A stretch of 64,000 nucleotides of DNA from positions 62,001 through 126,000 of the forward strand of contig JADCGP010000010.1 of assembly GCA_020248915.1 (NCBI GenBank). The letters run 5' to 3'. Numbering within the stretch: position 1 is the stretch's first letter; the number at the start of each line of letters is the position of its first letter. The notes beneath the pieces were generated by a model. That model had not been told where the DNA came from. It saw only the letters and a program-made list of their open reading frames with translations, and made no database searches. This DNA is from Rubrivivax sp. GTDB lineage: Bacteria > Pseudomonadota > Gammaproteobacteria > Burkholderiales > Burkholderiaceae_C. Positions 46,623-60,211 of the stretch are shown here, in pieces. Made by a program: the position numbers and the translations under genes.

Positions 46623-46862
46623 GTGAAGTACCTGATCCTCCTGCTGGTGCTGGTGGTGGCTGCCGCCTGGCTGTGGCGCGGTCGTCGCCGCGACCGCAGC
46701 GCCAGCGGCCCGGCCGAGCGGCCTGCCCAGGGCGCGGCGACGATGGTGGCCTGCGCCCATTGCGGCGTGCACCTCCCGCAGCGCGAGGCGCTGTTCGACG
46801 CCGCAGGCCGCCCGTACTGCAGCGACGAGCACCGCGTCGCCGGCCCGCGCCCGGCGCCATGA
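46623..46862 (+). CDS. PP0621-family small membrane-anchored zinc-ribbon-like protein
   Basis: A 79-residue protein. An N-terminal hydrophobic helix (YLILLLVLVVAAAWLW) is followed by basic residues and a Cys/His segment: CAHCGVHLPQREALFDAAGR then YCSDEH. The CxxC...CxxxH pattern suggests a small metal ribbon facing the cytoplasm. Conserved upstream of pilS in Burkholderiales, with no known function. The stop overlaps the pilS ATG by four bases. Confidence 0.82.
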   Translation: MKYLILLLVLVVAAAWLWRGRRRDRSASGPAERPAQGAATMVACAHCGVHLPQREALFDAAGRPYCSDEHRVAGPRPAP

Positions 46863-48796
46863 GCGGCGAGCGCCGCGCCGGCGGCGACCGCCGTCGCGGC
46901 AGCCGCCCCGGCACCGCCGGCCGCCGCCGCGACGACATCCTGTTCGCCGGCGACAGCGTCAGCGTCGGCGTCGGCACCGAGGACTCGTTCTTCGACCCGG
47001 GCTGGCTGGCCGCCGGCGACCTGCCGCGCGACAGCCGGATGCTGCGGCGCCAGGTGCGCCGCATCGCGGCCGCGCAGGACAGCGCCCTCGCGCGCGTGTA
47101 CCGGACCTACGCCGCTGCGCGCGCGGCCATCGGCGCCGGTCTCGTGCTGGTGCAGGGTCTGACCAGCCTGATCGGCGTGCGCGCCGGCGAGCTGACCGCG
47201 CTGATCTGCCTGGTCTATGCGGTGCAGGCGGTGACGCTGTGGCTGCTGCCGCGCTTCCGCCCGCCGGCCGACGGCCAGGCGCTCGGGGCGCGACGGCGCC
47301 GACTGTGGCTGTCGACGGTCGGCGTCGACCTGGTCGCCTTCAGCGCGCTGCACCTGCTCGAGGCAGGCACCAGCTTCAACTACGCGGCCCTGCTGGTGCT
47401 CCCGGTGCTGATGGCCGGCGTGCTGACCTCGCGCCTGATGGCGCTGGGCACCGCGGCCGCGGTCGCGCTGATGCTGCTGGCCGTGGCCTGGCGCGCGGCC
47501 GGCATCGACACCGGGCTGGCCGGCCTGATGCTGCAGTCCGGCCTGGCCGGCCTGGGCCTGTTCGTCATCACGCTGCTGTCCGGCGAGCTGGCGGGCCGGC
47601 TTGCGCGCGAGGAGCTCGCCGCGCGCGGCAGCCTCGAGCTGGCGCGCCAGCAGGCGCAGCTCAACCGCCTCGTGATCGAGGAGATGGTCGACGGCGTGCT
47701 GGTGGTCGACCGCCGGCTGCGCGTGCGCGCAGCCAACCCGGCCGCGCGCACGCTGCTCGTCGACCAGGGCCTGTCGCCGCCGGCGCCGTTCGGCCTGGAC
47801 GAGCGCCCGGCATGGAGCGCGCTGCGCAGCGACGTCGAGCGCGCGCTGGCCGAGGGCCACTGGCCCGAGGCCGGGCGCGATGTCACGGTCGACTTCGGCG
47901 GCAGGCACCTGCGGACACTGCGGCTGCGGGTGCGCTTCATGCGCCGTGGCGCGCTCGCCGACGACCCGCCGCGGACGGCAGTCGCAGTCGGGCCGGCGGA
48001 CGAGCGCGACGACGCGCTGGTCGTGCTGCTGCTGGAGGACGTGCGCACGGCGCTGGCGCGCGTGCGCCAGGAGAAGCTGGCCGCGATGGGAAGGATCTCG
48101 GCGGGCATCGCCCACGAGATCCGCAATCCGCTGTCGGCCATCGCCCAGGCCAACGCGCTGCTGATGGAGGACGAGCTGACGCCCGGGCAGCAGCGGCTCG
48201 TGCGCATCGTCGCCGACAACGCGCGCCGGCTCGGCCGGCTGGTCGACGACGTGATGGAAGTCGCCCCGGGGGCCGCCCCGGCGCTGCGCGCGGTGGACGC
48301 GCGCGCAGCGGTGGCCGCGATCGGCGCGGAGTGGGCGCAGACCGCCGGCATCGCCGTCGACACCGGACCGGACGCCGCGAGCCGTCTGCGGCTCGAGCTC
48401 GAGCCCGGCCCGCTCGGCGCGGTGTTCGACCCCGAGCACCTGCGGCGGGTGCTGGTCAACCTGCTCGACAACGCCCACCGCCACGCGAGCGACGCGCCTG
48501 GCTCGATCGCCGTCCGGCTGGGCCGGGGCAGCGACGGCCGCGTGGCGCTTGCGGTGCTGTCCGACGGCGACCCGATACCGCCCGAGACCGAGCGGCTGCT
48601 GTTCGAGCCCTTCATGTCGACGCGCAGCCGCGGCACCGGGCTCGGCCTGTACATCTGCCGCGAGCTGTGCGAGCGCTACGGCGCCGGCATCGAGTACCGG
48701 TCGCGACCGTCGGGCGAGCGGCTGCGCAACGAGTTCGTCGTCTCGATGCGGCGCGCCGTGCTGGCCGATACGGCGCCGCCGCCCGCTGCCTCCTGA
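46859..48796 (+). CDS. pilS: Sensor histidine kinase PilS
   Basis: A 645-residue kinase. A ~80-residue cytoplasmic N terminus is followed by about six hydrophobic segments (residues ~85-250), a PAS-like region (~270-380), HisKA with the phospho-acceptor in GIAHEIRNPLSAIAQ (~415) and HATPase with VNLLDNAHRHAS (N box, ~535) and RGTGLGLYICREL (G2, ~595). The G1 box reads LSDGDPIP rather than the usual DxGxG. PilS phosphorylates PilR to control sigma54-dependent pilin transcription. It is coupled to pilR (34-bp gap). Confidence 0.92.
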   Translation: MSGERRAGGDRRRGSRPGTAGRRRDDILFAGDSVSVGVGTEDSFFDPGWLAAGDLPRDSRMLRRQVRRIAAAQDSALARVYRTYAAARAAIGAGLVLVQGLTSLIGVRAGELTALICLVYAVQAVTLWLLPRFRPPADGQALGARRRRLWLSTVGVDLVAFSALHLLEAGTSFNYAALLVLPVLMAGVLTSRLMALGTAAAVALMLLAVAWRAAGIDTGLAGLMLQSGLAGLGLFVITLLSGELAGRLAREELAARGSLELARQQAQLNRLVIEEMVDGVLVVDRRLRVRAANPAARTLLVDQGLSPPAPFGLDERPAWSALRSDVERALAEGHWPEAGRDVTVDFGGRHLRTLRLRVRFMRRGALADDPPRTAVAVGPADERDDALVVLLLEDVRTALARVRQEKLAAMGRISAGIAHEIRNPLSAIAQANALLMEDELTPGQQRLVRIVADNARRLGRLVDDVMEVAPGAAPALRAVDARAAVAAIGAEWAQTAGIAVDTGPDAASRLRLELEPGPLGAVFDPEHLRRVLVNLLDNAHRHASDAPGSIAVRLGRGSDGRVALAVLSDGDPIPPETERLLFEPFMSTRSRGTGLGLYICRELCERYGAGIEYRSRPSGERLRNEFVVSMRRAVLADTAPPPAAS

Positions 48797-48830
48797 CCTC
48801 GGCGCGCGCAGCCGCTAGCATCCGCAGCGC

Positions 48831-50314
<1,484 letters not shown>

Positions 50315-50318
<4 letters not shown>

Positions 50319-50941
50319 GCGGCCGGTCGAGCCGGCCGGCCTGGCGGGACGGCTGGTGGCACGGCGCGCGCGCCATCCCCTCGCCGAACCACGGGCCGCG
50401 GCCGCCGGGCTGCGCGGTGTCCCTGGTCGTGCTGCACTCGATCAGCCTGCCGCCGGGCCGCTTCGGCGGTGACGCGGTCGAGCGCCTGTTCACCAACCGG
50501 CTCGACTGCAGCGCCCACCCGTACTTCGAGGGGCTGCGCGGCCTGCAGGTCTCGGCCCACTTCTTCCTGCGGCGCCACGGCGCGCTGCAGCAGTTCGTGT
50601 CCTGCGACCTGCGCGCCTGGCACGCGGGCCGCTCGTCCTGGCACGGACGCGACAACTGCAACGACTGGTCGATCGGCATCGAGCTCGAAGGCCTCGAGGG
50701 CGGCCGGTTCGAGGACGTGCAGTACGAGCGGCTCGCGACGCTGCTGCGCGCGCTGGCGCGCCGCTACCCGCTCGCCGAGGTGGTCGGCCACGAGCACGTG
50801 TCACCGGGGCGCAAGCACGACCCGGGACCGGGTTTCGACTGGCCCCGGCTCTCGGGCCGGATGGGCGGCCGGCGGCCGCATGTCGCGGTACACGCCGCCG
50901 CGCACGCACCGTCGTCGCCCGACAACCCGGGCAAGCCCTGA
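50315..50941 (+). CDS. ampD: 1,6-anhydro-N-acetylmuramyl-L-alanine amidase AmpD
   Basis: A 208-residue cytosolic zinc amidase recycling peptidoglycan fragments. Zinc ligands are in [16 protein letters not shown] (His, residue ~32), the later [19 protein letters not shown] stretch (His and Asp, ~155-170), and [11 protein letters not shown] is conserved. The start ATG overlaps the pilR stop (ATGA). It hydrolyses anhydro-muropeptides such as those made by lytic transglycosylases. The C-terminal ~25 residues are a low-complexity extension. Confidence 0.94.
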
Positions 50942-50955
50942 AGTCGGGGGCGGGT

Positions 50956-51003
50956 ACACTACGTATAGTGGCTGCGCGGGCGGGCAGACGCTACATCTAG
51001 TGC
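50956..51003 (+). promoter_or_regulatory. Tandem NrdR boxes upstream of nrdA
   Basis: Box 1 (50956-50971) is ACACTACGTATAGTGG and box 2 (50988-51003) is ACGCTACATCTAGTGC, both close to the NrdR consensus acaCwAtATaTwGtgt. They start 32 bp apart, about three helical turns, the spacing typical of NrdR box pairs. The TATAGT in box 1 could also serve as a -10, so NrdR binding would occlude the promoter. A perfect 8-bp stem (CCGGCAGC/GCTGCCGG, 51084-51103) lies in the leader. Confidence 0.85.
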
Positions 51004-51172
51004 GGCGCAGCCGCCCGCGAAGTACCCGCTGCGATCGCGCAGCACCCATCCGGAACGTACTGTCGGCGCGCCATGCGCGCCATCCGGCAGCCTGCGCTGC
51101 CGGCCGCACCGGGCCGACGCCACCGCCAGCCCGTCACCCCGCAGACGACATCGAACACAGAGAGGGAATTGA

Positions 51173-54070
<2,898 letters not shown>

Positions 54071-54149
54071 GGCCGAGCGCCGCGTCGATGGCGCGGCGCT
54101 CTTCGATGCAAGTCAGCAACAACATCGACCCTGCGGTGTCAAGCGCCAC

Positions 54150-54178
54150 TTGGCGTTTGCAAGCAACGGTCCGATAAT
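54150..54178 (+). promoter_or_regulatory. Candidate sigma70 promoter of nrdB
   Basis: TTGGCG (54150-54155), a 17-bp spacer and GATAAT (54173-54178), with the nrdB ATG 23 bp further on. A perfect 10-bp inverted repeat (GAGCGCCGCG/CGCGGCGCTC, 54075-54101) lies between the nrdA stop and this promoter. The pair could let nrdB be transcribed separately. Confidence 0.5.
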
Positions 54179-54200
54179 TCACAAGACAGGAAGCAGTTTC

Positions 54201-55433
54201 ATGCTCGTCTGGGAAGAAGACGTCCGTACCCCATCGAACCCGGCGCCCGCGCAAGCCATGCGCGGGGCTTCCGTGCCGCCGCCAGCCGCATCAGCCCTCC
54301 AGGTCGGCCTTGCGCCAGCGGCGCGGCCGGCGCTCCAGCCGGTCGCTGCCGCGGTGCAGCCCGCAGCGGCGGCGCCGATGCCCGTGCAGCGCGCGGCGCA
54401 GCCTGCCTCGGCGCAGCGCCGCGTCAACGCGGCCGACAAGCGCATCATCAACGGCCAGACCGACGTCAACCAGCTGGTCCCGTTCAAGTACAAGTGGGCC
54501 TGGGAGAAGTACCTGGCCACCTGCGCCAACCACTGGATGCCGCAGGAAGTGAACATGAACCGGGACATCGCCCTCTGGAAGGACCCGAACGGCCTGACCG
54601 AGGACGAGCGGCGGATCATCAAGCGCAACCTCGGCTTCTTCGTGACGGCCGACTCGCTCGCGGCCAACAACATCACGCTGGGCACCTACCGCCACATCAC
54701 CGCCCCGGAGTGCCGTCAGTTCCTGCTGCGCCAGGCCTTCGAGGAGGCGATCCACACCCACGCCTACCAGTACATCGTCGAGAGCCTGGGCCTGGACGAG
54801 AGCGAGATCTTCAACGCCTACCACGAGGTCGCGTCGATCCGCGACAAGGACGAGTTCCTGATCCCGTTCATCGACGCGATCATGGACCCGCACTTCAGCA
54901 CTGGCACGCCCGAGGCCGACCAGACGCTGCTCAAGAGCCTGATCGTCTTCGCCTGCCTGATGGAGGGGCTGTTCTTCTACGTCGGCTTCACGCAGATCCT
55001 CGCACTCGGGCGCCAGAACAAGATGACGGGCGCGGCCGAGCAGTACCAGTACATCCTTCGCGACGAGTCGATGCACTGCAACTTCGGCATCGACCTGATC
55101 AACGCCATCAAGCTCGAGAACCCGCACCTGTGGACGGCGGAATTCAAGGCCGAGATCAGGGCGCTGTTCCTGAAGGCCGTCGAGCTCGAGTACCGCTACG
55201 CCGAGGACACGATGCCGCGCGGCGTGCTCGGCCTGAATGCCAGCATGTTCAAGGGCTACCTGCGCTACATCGCCAACCGGCGCGCGCAGCAGATCGGCCT
55301 CGACGCGCTGTTCCCGAGCGAGGAGAACCCGTTCCCTTGGATGAGCGAGATGATCGACCTGAAGAAGGAGCGTAACTTCTTCGAGACCCGGGTCATCGAT
55401 TACCAGACCGGCGGCGCGCTGGCGTGGGACTGA
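54201..55433 (+). CDS. nrdB: Ribonucleoside-diphosphate reductase beta subunit (class I)
   Basis: A 410-residue radical-generating subunit. Metal and radical residues are in [13 protein letters not shown] (residue ~180: Glu, His and the radical Tyr in ExxHxxxY), [10 protein letters not shown] (~250) and DESMHCNFG (~287). Residues ~10-75 form an Ala/Pro-rich extension ([20 protein letters not shown]) absent from short NrdB proteins. ATG 54201 follows CAGGAAGCAG. The C-terminal residues (GGALAWD) would contact NrdA. Confidence 0.96.
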   Translation: MLVWEEDVRTPSNPAPAQAMRGASVPPPAASALQVGLAPAARPALQPVAAAVQPAAAAPMPVQRAAQPASAQRRVNAADKRIINGQTDVNQLVPFKYKWAWEKYLATCANHWMPQEVNMNRDIALWKDPNGLTEDERRIIKRNLGFFVTADSLAANNITLGTYRHITAPECRQFLLRQAFEEAIHTHAYQYIVESLGLDESEIFNAYHEVASIRDKDEFLIPFIDAIMDPHFSTGTPEADQTLLKSLIVFACLMEGLFFYVGFTQILALGRQNKMTGAAEQYQYILRDESMHCNFGIDLINAIKLENPHLWTAEFKAEIRALFLKAVELEYRYAEDTMPRGVLGLNASMFKGYLRYIANRRAQQIGLDALFPSEENPFPWMSEMIDLKKERNFFETRVIDYQTGGALAWD

Positions 55434-55649
55434 AAGGCCCCGCCGTGCACGACGCCAGCACGATGCCCAGGCAGGCCCGCGCAGACGGGCCGCCGCTGCA
55501 GCGTGCCTGAGGAACCACGAATGTCGAACACCGGCCGGCCACAGAGCCAGCGGTCGCAAGGCCAGCATGCCGGGTTCGCCGACGAATTCACCGGACCGGA
55601 AAGAACGTCCGCGGGCCTCGGCCCCGGGACGCACCAACGGACGGTGAAT

Positions 55650-55676
55650 CTCCGTGCCGCCGCTCGTGGCACGGAG
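55650..55676 (+). other. Stable hairpin upstream of the histone H1-like gene
   Basis: CTCCGTGCC and GGCACGGAG form a 9-bp perfect stem with a 9-nt loop, ending 29 bp before the histone ATG and followed by TCCTTT. It could weakly terminate nrdB transcripts or act in the histone leader. The rest of 55434-55705 holds no convincing gene. Confidence 0.5.
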
Positions 55677-55705
55677 TCCTTTGCAACTTGATCAAGGAGA
55701 TCATG

Positions 55706-56089
55706 ATGGCAACTGCGAAGAAGGCTGCGGCCAAGAAGGCCCCGGCGAAGAAGGCGGCGGCGAAGAAGGCCCCGGCCAAGAAGGCGGCGGCGAAGAAGGC
55801 CCCGGCCAAGAAGGCCCCGGCCAAGAAGGCGGCGGCGAAGAAGGCCCCGGCCAAGAAGGCGCCTGCCAAGAAGGCCCCGGCCAAGAAGGCCGCCCCGGCC
55901 AAGAAGGCCGCCAAGAAGGCTGCCGCCAAGCGCCCCGCAACGCGCAAGTCGGCTGCCAAGAAGGCGGCGAAGAAGGCGGCCCCTGCCGCGCCTGCTGCCC
56001 CTGCGGCCCCTGCACCTGCACCCGCACCGGCGAAGACCACGCTGAACCCGGCGGCTGCCTGGCCGTTCCCGACCGGCAACAAGCCCTGA
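55706..56089 (+). CDS. Histone H1-like DNA-binding protein (AKKA repeat)
   Basis: A 127-residue basic protein made almost wholly of Lys/Ala/Pro repeats ([14 protein letters not shown], residues ~4-90), followed by an Ala/Pro stretch and the conserved C terminus [14 protein letters not shown]. Such proteins resemble the C-terminal tail of eukaryotic H1 (compare BpH1/AlgP) and are thought to compact DNA. Of two adjacent ATGs, 55706 has AAGGAG at better spacing. Repeat number probably varies between strains. A strong terminator follows. Confidence 0.9.
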   Translation: MATAKKAAAKKAPAKKAAAKKAPAKKAAAKKAPAKKAPAKKAAAKKAPAKKAPAKKAPAKKAAPAKKAAKKAAAKRPATRKSAAKKAAKKAAPAAPAAPAAPAPAPAPAKTTLNPAAAWPFPTGNKP

Positions 56090-56132
56090 TGCCTGCACTT
56101 TCCGGCGGCTCGGCCGCCGGAGCCTTTGCAGC

Positions 56133-56162
56133 ACGGGCCCGACTCCGGTCGGGCCCGTTTTC
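56133..56162 (+). terminator. Terminator after the histone H1-like gene
   Basis: A perfect 11-bp stem ACGGGCCCGAC/GTCGGGCCCGT with loop TCCG, followed by TTTT. It lies 44 bp after the stop. Confidence 0.9.
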
Positions 56163-56247
56163 GTTCGCACCCCTCCGAGAGCGGACGCGCCCGCGAGGCC
56201 GCGGTGGCAACATCCCGGCCCGCGCAACGGCATCCAGGGGTAGCGAC

Positions 56248-57381
56248 ATGAGCCTGTACCTCGCACGGCTGGACGAGGAACTCGCGCAACAGCCCGAACC
56301 CTGGCGCCGCGCCGAACTGCACACCCGGCGCGCGGCCTACGCTGCACGCATTGGCCGCTTCGACGAGGCGCGCACCATCGTCTCCGAAGTGCGCGAGGCC
56401 TTCGGCGGCGGGCAGAGCGGCCGCGTCGCGGTGCGCCTGATGCTGGCCGAGGGCCTGATCCACGCCTTCGAGCGCTACGCCCCCGAAGCCGGCGACCGGA
56501 TCATGCGCGCGCAGGCGCTGGCCATCGCGATGCGGCAGGCCGACCTCAGCGCGCTCGCCTCGGCCTGGCGCGCCCACTGCCAGCTCGAGCGCTCCGAGTT
56601 CGCGGGGATGGTGCGCTCGCTGCAGACGGCGCTCGGCGTCGCCGACGACGACGACCACGACGCGCAGACGCGGATCGCGATGACGCTGGCCAATGCCTTC
56701 GCCGCCTGCGGCGAGGCGACGCAGGCGGCCGCCTGGTACGCCGCGAGCCGGCACCACGCGCTGGCCGCCGGCGACCGTGCCACCATCGAGGCCATGCTCT
56801 ACAACAAGTCCTCGTACGCGATGGCCTGGTTCCGCGCCCAGGCCTGCGTCCAGGCCACCGACGCCGCGCTGGCGGGCCGGATCCGGCGCGAGATCGCCTC
56901 GGCGCGCAACCTGCACCTGCTGGAGGGCGTCGAGGCCGGCACGCCGTACATGCGCTTGTGGGAGGCGCGCGCGCTGATCGCCACCGGCGCCTATGCCGAA
57001 GCCCAGCCGATGCTCGAGGAGGCACGCCGCACGGGCGGCTTCGCCGACTACAACGTCAGCGAGGCGCTGCTCGGGCTGGAGATCGCCTACTGCATGAGCC
57101 GGCAGGGTGCGACCGAGCAGGCCGCGGCGCGATTCGCCGACGCGGCGCAGGCCGACTTCTCCACGCTGCACGACGACGACCAGCTCGTCGCCGCATGGCT
57201 GCTGGCCGAGCTGTCGCTGCTGCACGCCGCCTTCGGCGACCCGGCGACGCGGGCCGCCCAGCTCGAGGTCGCGCGTACCATGTTCGGCCATTTCGTCGAC
57301 GAACTGCGCATGACGCTGCAGCCGCTGCGCGGCATCCGGGTGCCGGGCGTGCCCGAGGCGATCCTGAAGACCTTCTCCTGA
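56248..57381 (+). CDS. Hypothetical TPR-like repeat protein
   Basis: A 377-residue soluble protein of unknown function. Paired helices with TPR-like register recur across the length ([18 protein letters not shown] near 30, [20 protein letters not shown] near 140, [20 protein letters not shown] near 235, [19 protein letters not shown] near 275). No signal peptide is seen. ATG 56248 lacks a strong ribosome binding site. It ends 10 bp before purE, so it may be co-transcribed with purE-purK, but no functional link is known. Confidence 0.68.
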   Translation: MSLYLARLDEELAQQPEPWRRAELHTRRAAYAARIGRFDEARTIVSEVREAFGGGQSGRVAVRLMLAEGLIHAFERYAPEAGDRIMRAQALAIAMRQADLSALASAWRAHCQLERSEFAGMVRSLQTALGVADDDDHDAQTRIAMTLANAFAACGEATQAAAWYAASRHHALAAGDRATIEAMLYNKSSYAMAWFRAQACVQATDAALAGRIRREIASARNLHLLEGVEAGTPYMRLWEARALIATGAYAEAQPMLEEARRTGGFADYNVSEALLGLEIAYCMSRQGATEQAAARFADAAQADFSTLHDDDQLVAAWLLAELSLLHAAFGDPATRAAQLEVARTMFGHFVDELRMTLQPLRGIRVPGVPEAILKTFS

Positions 57382-57391
57382 GCCAGCCCGA

Positions 57392-57886
57392 ATGTCCTCC
57401 CCCCTCGTCGCCCTGCTGATGGGCTCGTCGTCCGACTGGGACACGCTGCGCCCGGCCGCCGAGCTCCTCGCCGAGTTCGAGGTGCCGCACGAGGTGCGGG
57501 TGGTCTCGGCGCACCGGATGCCCGACGACATGTTCCGCTACGCCGAGCAGGCCGAGCTGCGCGGCCTGCGGGCCATCATCGCCGGTGCCGGCGGCGCAGC
57601 CCACCTGCCGGGCATGCTGGCGGCCAAGACCACGGTCCCGGTTCTGGGCGTTCCGGTGCCGTCGCGGCACCTGCAGGGCGTGGACTCGCTGCACTCGATC
57701 GTGCAGATGCCCAAGGGCGTGCCGGTGGCCACGTTCGCCATCGGCGCGGCCGGTGCCGCGAACGCCGCGCTGTTCGCGGTGGCGATGCTGGCCGCCGGCG
57801 ACGCGGCGCTGCGCGACCGGCTGCACGCGTTCCGTGCCCGCCAGACCGCGGCGGCGCAGGCGATGACGCAGGATCTCCCGCGCTGA
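57392..57886 (+). CDS. purE: N5-carboxyaminoimidazole ribonucleotide mutase PurE
   Basis: A 164-residue class I Pur[11 protein letters not shown] (residue ~10), [14 protein letters not shown] (~37) and the [17 protein letters not shown] loop (~62) form the active site. It converts N5-CAIR to CAIR in de novo purine synthesis. ATG 57392 overlaps no upstream gene. PurK follows 15 bp later and supplies its substrate. Confidence 0.97.
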   Translation: MSSPLVALLMGSSSDWDTLRPAAELLAEFEVPHEVRVVSAHRMPDDMFRYAEQAELRGLRAIIAGAGGAAHLPGMLAAKTTVPVLGVPVPSRHLQGVDSLHSIVQMPKGVPVATFAIGAAGAANAALFAVAMLAAGDAALRDRLHAFRARQTAAAQAMTQDLPR

Positions 57887-57901
57887 GCGCGGCCGCAGCC
57901 G

Positions 57902-59086
57902 GTGGACACGGTCGACGAAGGTCCGCTGCAGCCGGGGCAGGCGTGGCTCGGCATGCTCGGCGGCGGCCAGCTCGGCCGCATGTTCGTGCACGCCGCGCAG
58001 GCGCTGGGCTACCGCGTGCTGGTTCTCGAGCCCGACGCCGCAAGCCCGGCCGGCGCCGCCGCCGACGACCACATCGTCGCCGGCTACGAGGACCGCGCGG
58101 CGCTGGCCGCGCTGGCGTCCCGCTGCGCGGCGGTCAGCACCGAGTTCGAGAACGTGCCCGCGAGCTCGCTGCAATTCCTGGCCGGGCAGCCGAGGCTGCA
58201 CGTCGCGCCGGCCGCGGGCTCGGTGTCGGTGTGCCAGCACCGGGCGCGCGAGAAGGCGCTGTTCGTGCGCAGCGGCGTGCCCTGCGCGACCCACGCGCCC
58301 ATCGAGACGGAGTCCGACCTGGCACAGCCCGGGCTCGAGGCGATGCTGCCGGGCCTGCTGAAGACTTCGAGCATGGGCTATGACGGCAAGGGCCAGATCA
58401 CCGTCGAGTCGCTCGCCGCGCTGGGCCCGGCGTGGCGACGGCTCGGCGCCGTGCCTTGCCTGCTGGAGCAGCGGCTGCCGCTGGCGCGCGAGCTGAGCGT
58501 CGTCGTCGCCCGCGGCCACGACGGCCGCTGCGTGCACCTGCCGGTGCAGCAGAACCTGCACCGCGACGGCATCCTCGCGGTGACGCAGGTGCCCGCCCCA
58601 GACGTGCCGCCAGCAGCGGCGGACGCGGCGGTCGACCACGCGCTGCGGCTGGCCGACGCACTCGGCCACGTCGGTGTGCTGTGCGTGGAGTTCTTCCTGC
58701 TCGCCGACGGGCGCTTGGTCGCCAACGAGATGGCACCGCGGCCGCACAACAGCGGGCACCACAGCATCGATTCCTGCGACCTGTCGCAGTTCGACCTGCA
58801 GGTCCGCGCGATGGCCCGGCTGCCGCTGGCCGCGCCGCGGCTGCACTCCGCCGCGGTGATGCTGAACCTGCTGGGCGACCTGTGGTTGGACGCCGCGGGC
58901 GCGCCGCGCCGACCCGACTGGGCCGCCGTGCTCGCGCTGCAGGGTGCGCACCTGCACCTGTACGGCAAGGCCGAGGCGCGGCGCGGCCGCAAGATGGGGC
59001 ACCTGACGCTGACCGCCTCCGGGCCCGCGTCTGCCCTGGCCGCAGCCCGCGAGGCGGCCGCGCGGCTCGGTCTCGCGCCCCCCTGA
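57902..59086 (+). CDS. purK: N5-carboxyaminoimidazole ribonucleotide synthetase PurK
   Basis: A 394-residue ATP-grasp enzyme. The N-terminal Rossmann-like motif is LGMLGGGQLGRMF (residue ~15), STEFENVP (~79) is conserved, the ATP-grasp lid includes LKTSSMGYDGKGQ (~155) and the metal site is in VEFFLLADG and NEMAPRPHNSGH (~275). It carboxylates AIR with bicarbonate and ATP. The start is GTG 57902. It is encoded in tandem with purE, its metabolic partner. Confidence 0.96.
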   Translation: MDTVDEGPLQPGQAWLGMLGGGQLGRMFVHAAQALGYRVLVLEPDAASPAGAAADDHIVAGYEDRAALAALASRCAAVSTEFENVPASSLQFLAGQPRLHVAPAAGSVSVCQHRAREKALFVRSGVPCATHAPIETESDLAQPGLEAMLPGLLKTSSMGYDGKGQITVESLAALGPAWRRLGAVPCLLEQRLPLARELSVVVARGHDGRCVHLPVQQNLHRDGILAVTQVPAPDVPPAAADAAVDHALRLADALGHVGVLCVEFFLLADGRLVANEMAPRPHNSGHHSIDSCDLSQFDLQVRAMARLPLAAPRLHSAAVMLNLLGDLWLDAAGAPRRPDWAAVLALQGAHLHLYGKAEARRGRKMGHLTLTASGPASALAAAREAAARLGLAPP

Positions 59087-59115
59087 GCAGGCGCGCCCGC
59101 GGCCCGCGACACGAG

Positions 59116-60096
59116 ATGGCCATCCTCGACGGCCGCGATCCGGAGCGGATCGAGCACGCGGCGGCGTTGCTCGCGGCCGGCGAGCTCGTGGCCTTCCCGA
59201 CCGAGACGGTGTACGGGCTGGGCGCGCGTGCAGACGACGACGCGGCCGTGGCCCGCATCTTCGAGGCCAAGGGAAGACCGCGCGATCACCCGCTGATCGT
59301 GCACGTGGCCGACGCCGAGCAGGCCGCGTTCTTCGCGCCCGCGCCGGGCGCCGCCGCCGCGCGGCTGATGCAGGCCCTGTGGCCCGGGCCGGTGACCGTG
59401 ATCGTGCCGCGGCATCCGTCCCGGGGCGCGGCGGCGGCCGGCGGGCAGGCGAGCATCGGGCTGCGCATGCCCTCGCACCCGGTGGCGATCGCCCTGCTGC
59501 AAGCGGCCGCCCGGCGCGGGGTGCCCGGCGTCGCCGGCCCGAGCGCGAACCGCTTCGGCCGCGTCAGCCCGACGCGCGCCGAGCATGTGCTGCAGGAGTT
59601 CGGGCCGGCGCTGCCGGTGCTGGACGGCGGCCCCTGCCCGGTCGGCGTCGAGTCGGCGATCGTGGACTGCACGCGGCCCGGGCGGCCAACGCTGTTGCGC
59701 CCGGGACAGATCGGCCGACGGCGGCTGGAGCAGGTGCTCGGGCAGCCGTTGGCCAAGCCGGACGCGCAGGCGCCCCGCGCCAGCGGGACGCTCAAGTCGC
59801 ACTACGCTCCGGCGGCCACGCTCAGCCTGCTGGACCGCGACGAGCTGCGCCGGCGGACGGCGGGCCCGCCCGGCGCGGAGGGACAGGGGGTCGCGGTATA
59901 TTCCCGCGCGGTGCCGCCCAGCGGCTGGCTGCACCGGCCCATGCCGCTCGATGCCGACGCCGCCGCGCGTGAGCTGTTCGCGACTCTGCGCGACTTCGAC
60001 GTCGCCGGCGCGAAGGCCATCTGGGTCGAGCAGCCGCCGCCGGACGCCACCTGGGATGCCGTGCGCGACCGGCTGCGACGTGCGTCGACCCGCTGA
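59116..60096 (+). CDS. tsaC: Threonylcarbamoyl-AMP synthase, Sua5 type
   Basis: A 326-residue protein with a YrdC domain (residues ~10-200; FPTETVYGLGARA near 27, KGRPRDHPLIVHV near 53, GPSANRFGRVSPT near 140) plus a C-terminal Sua5 domain (~225-325). It makes threonylcarbamoyl-AMP, the precursor for t6A37 in ANN-decoding tRNAs. The linker carries SGTLKSHYAPA, typical of Sua5. The two-domain form is longer than E. coli TsaC. ATG 59116 is the first start before the domain. Confidence 0.93.
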   Translation: MAILDGRDPERIEHAAALLAAGELVAFPTETVYGLGARADDDAAVARIFEAKGRPRDHPLIVHVADAEQAAFFAPAPGAAAARLMQALWPGPVTVIVPRHPSRGAAAAGGQASIGLRMPSHPVAIALLQAAARRGVPGVAGPSANRFGRVSPTRAEHVLQEFGPALPVLDGGPCPVGVESAIVDCTRPGRPTLLRPGQIGRRRLEQVLGQPLAKPDAQAPRASGTLKSHYAPAATLSLLDRDELRRRTAGPPGAEGQGVAVYSRAVPPSGWLHRPMPLDADAAARELFATLRDFDVAGAKAIWVEQPPPDATWDAVRDRLRRASTR

Positions 60097-60211
60097 GGGC
60101 CGGACACGCGGCGCGGCCCGAGCCCACAGTCCGAGCCGATCGTCCGCCCTGCCCACGACCCGACCCGCCCCCGCTGTCCCCGTCCTGCGCCCACGCCCGC
60201 CCGGAGTCCCG

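Noticed and set aside
45758..48484. A 908-codon minus-strand frame opposite the ccsA-like gene and pilS
   Set aside because: Composition is Arg/Gln/His-rich without motifs, while the plus strand carries recognisable PilS domains.
55503..55691. A ~60-codon frame between nrdB and the histone gene with a fair ribosome binding site
   Set aside because: No hydrophobic or family signature, it contains the leader hairpin, and its stop runs into the histone ribosome binding site; support is too weak.
55706..55960. Repeats as a possible CRISPR array
   Set aside because: The repeats are codon-phased Lys/Ala/Pro units inside a coding gene without unique spacers.
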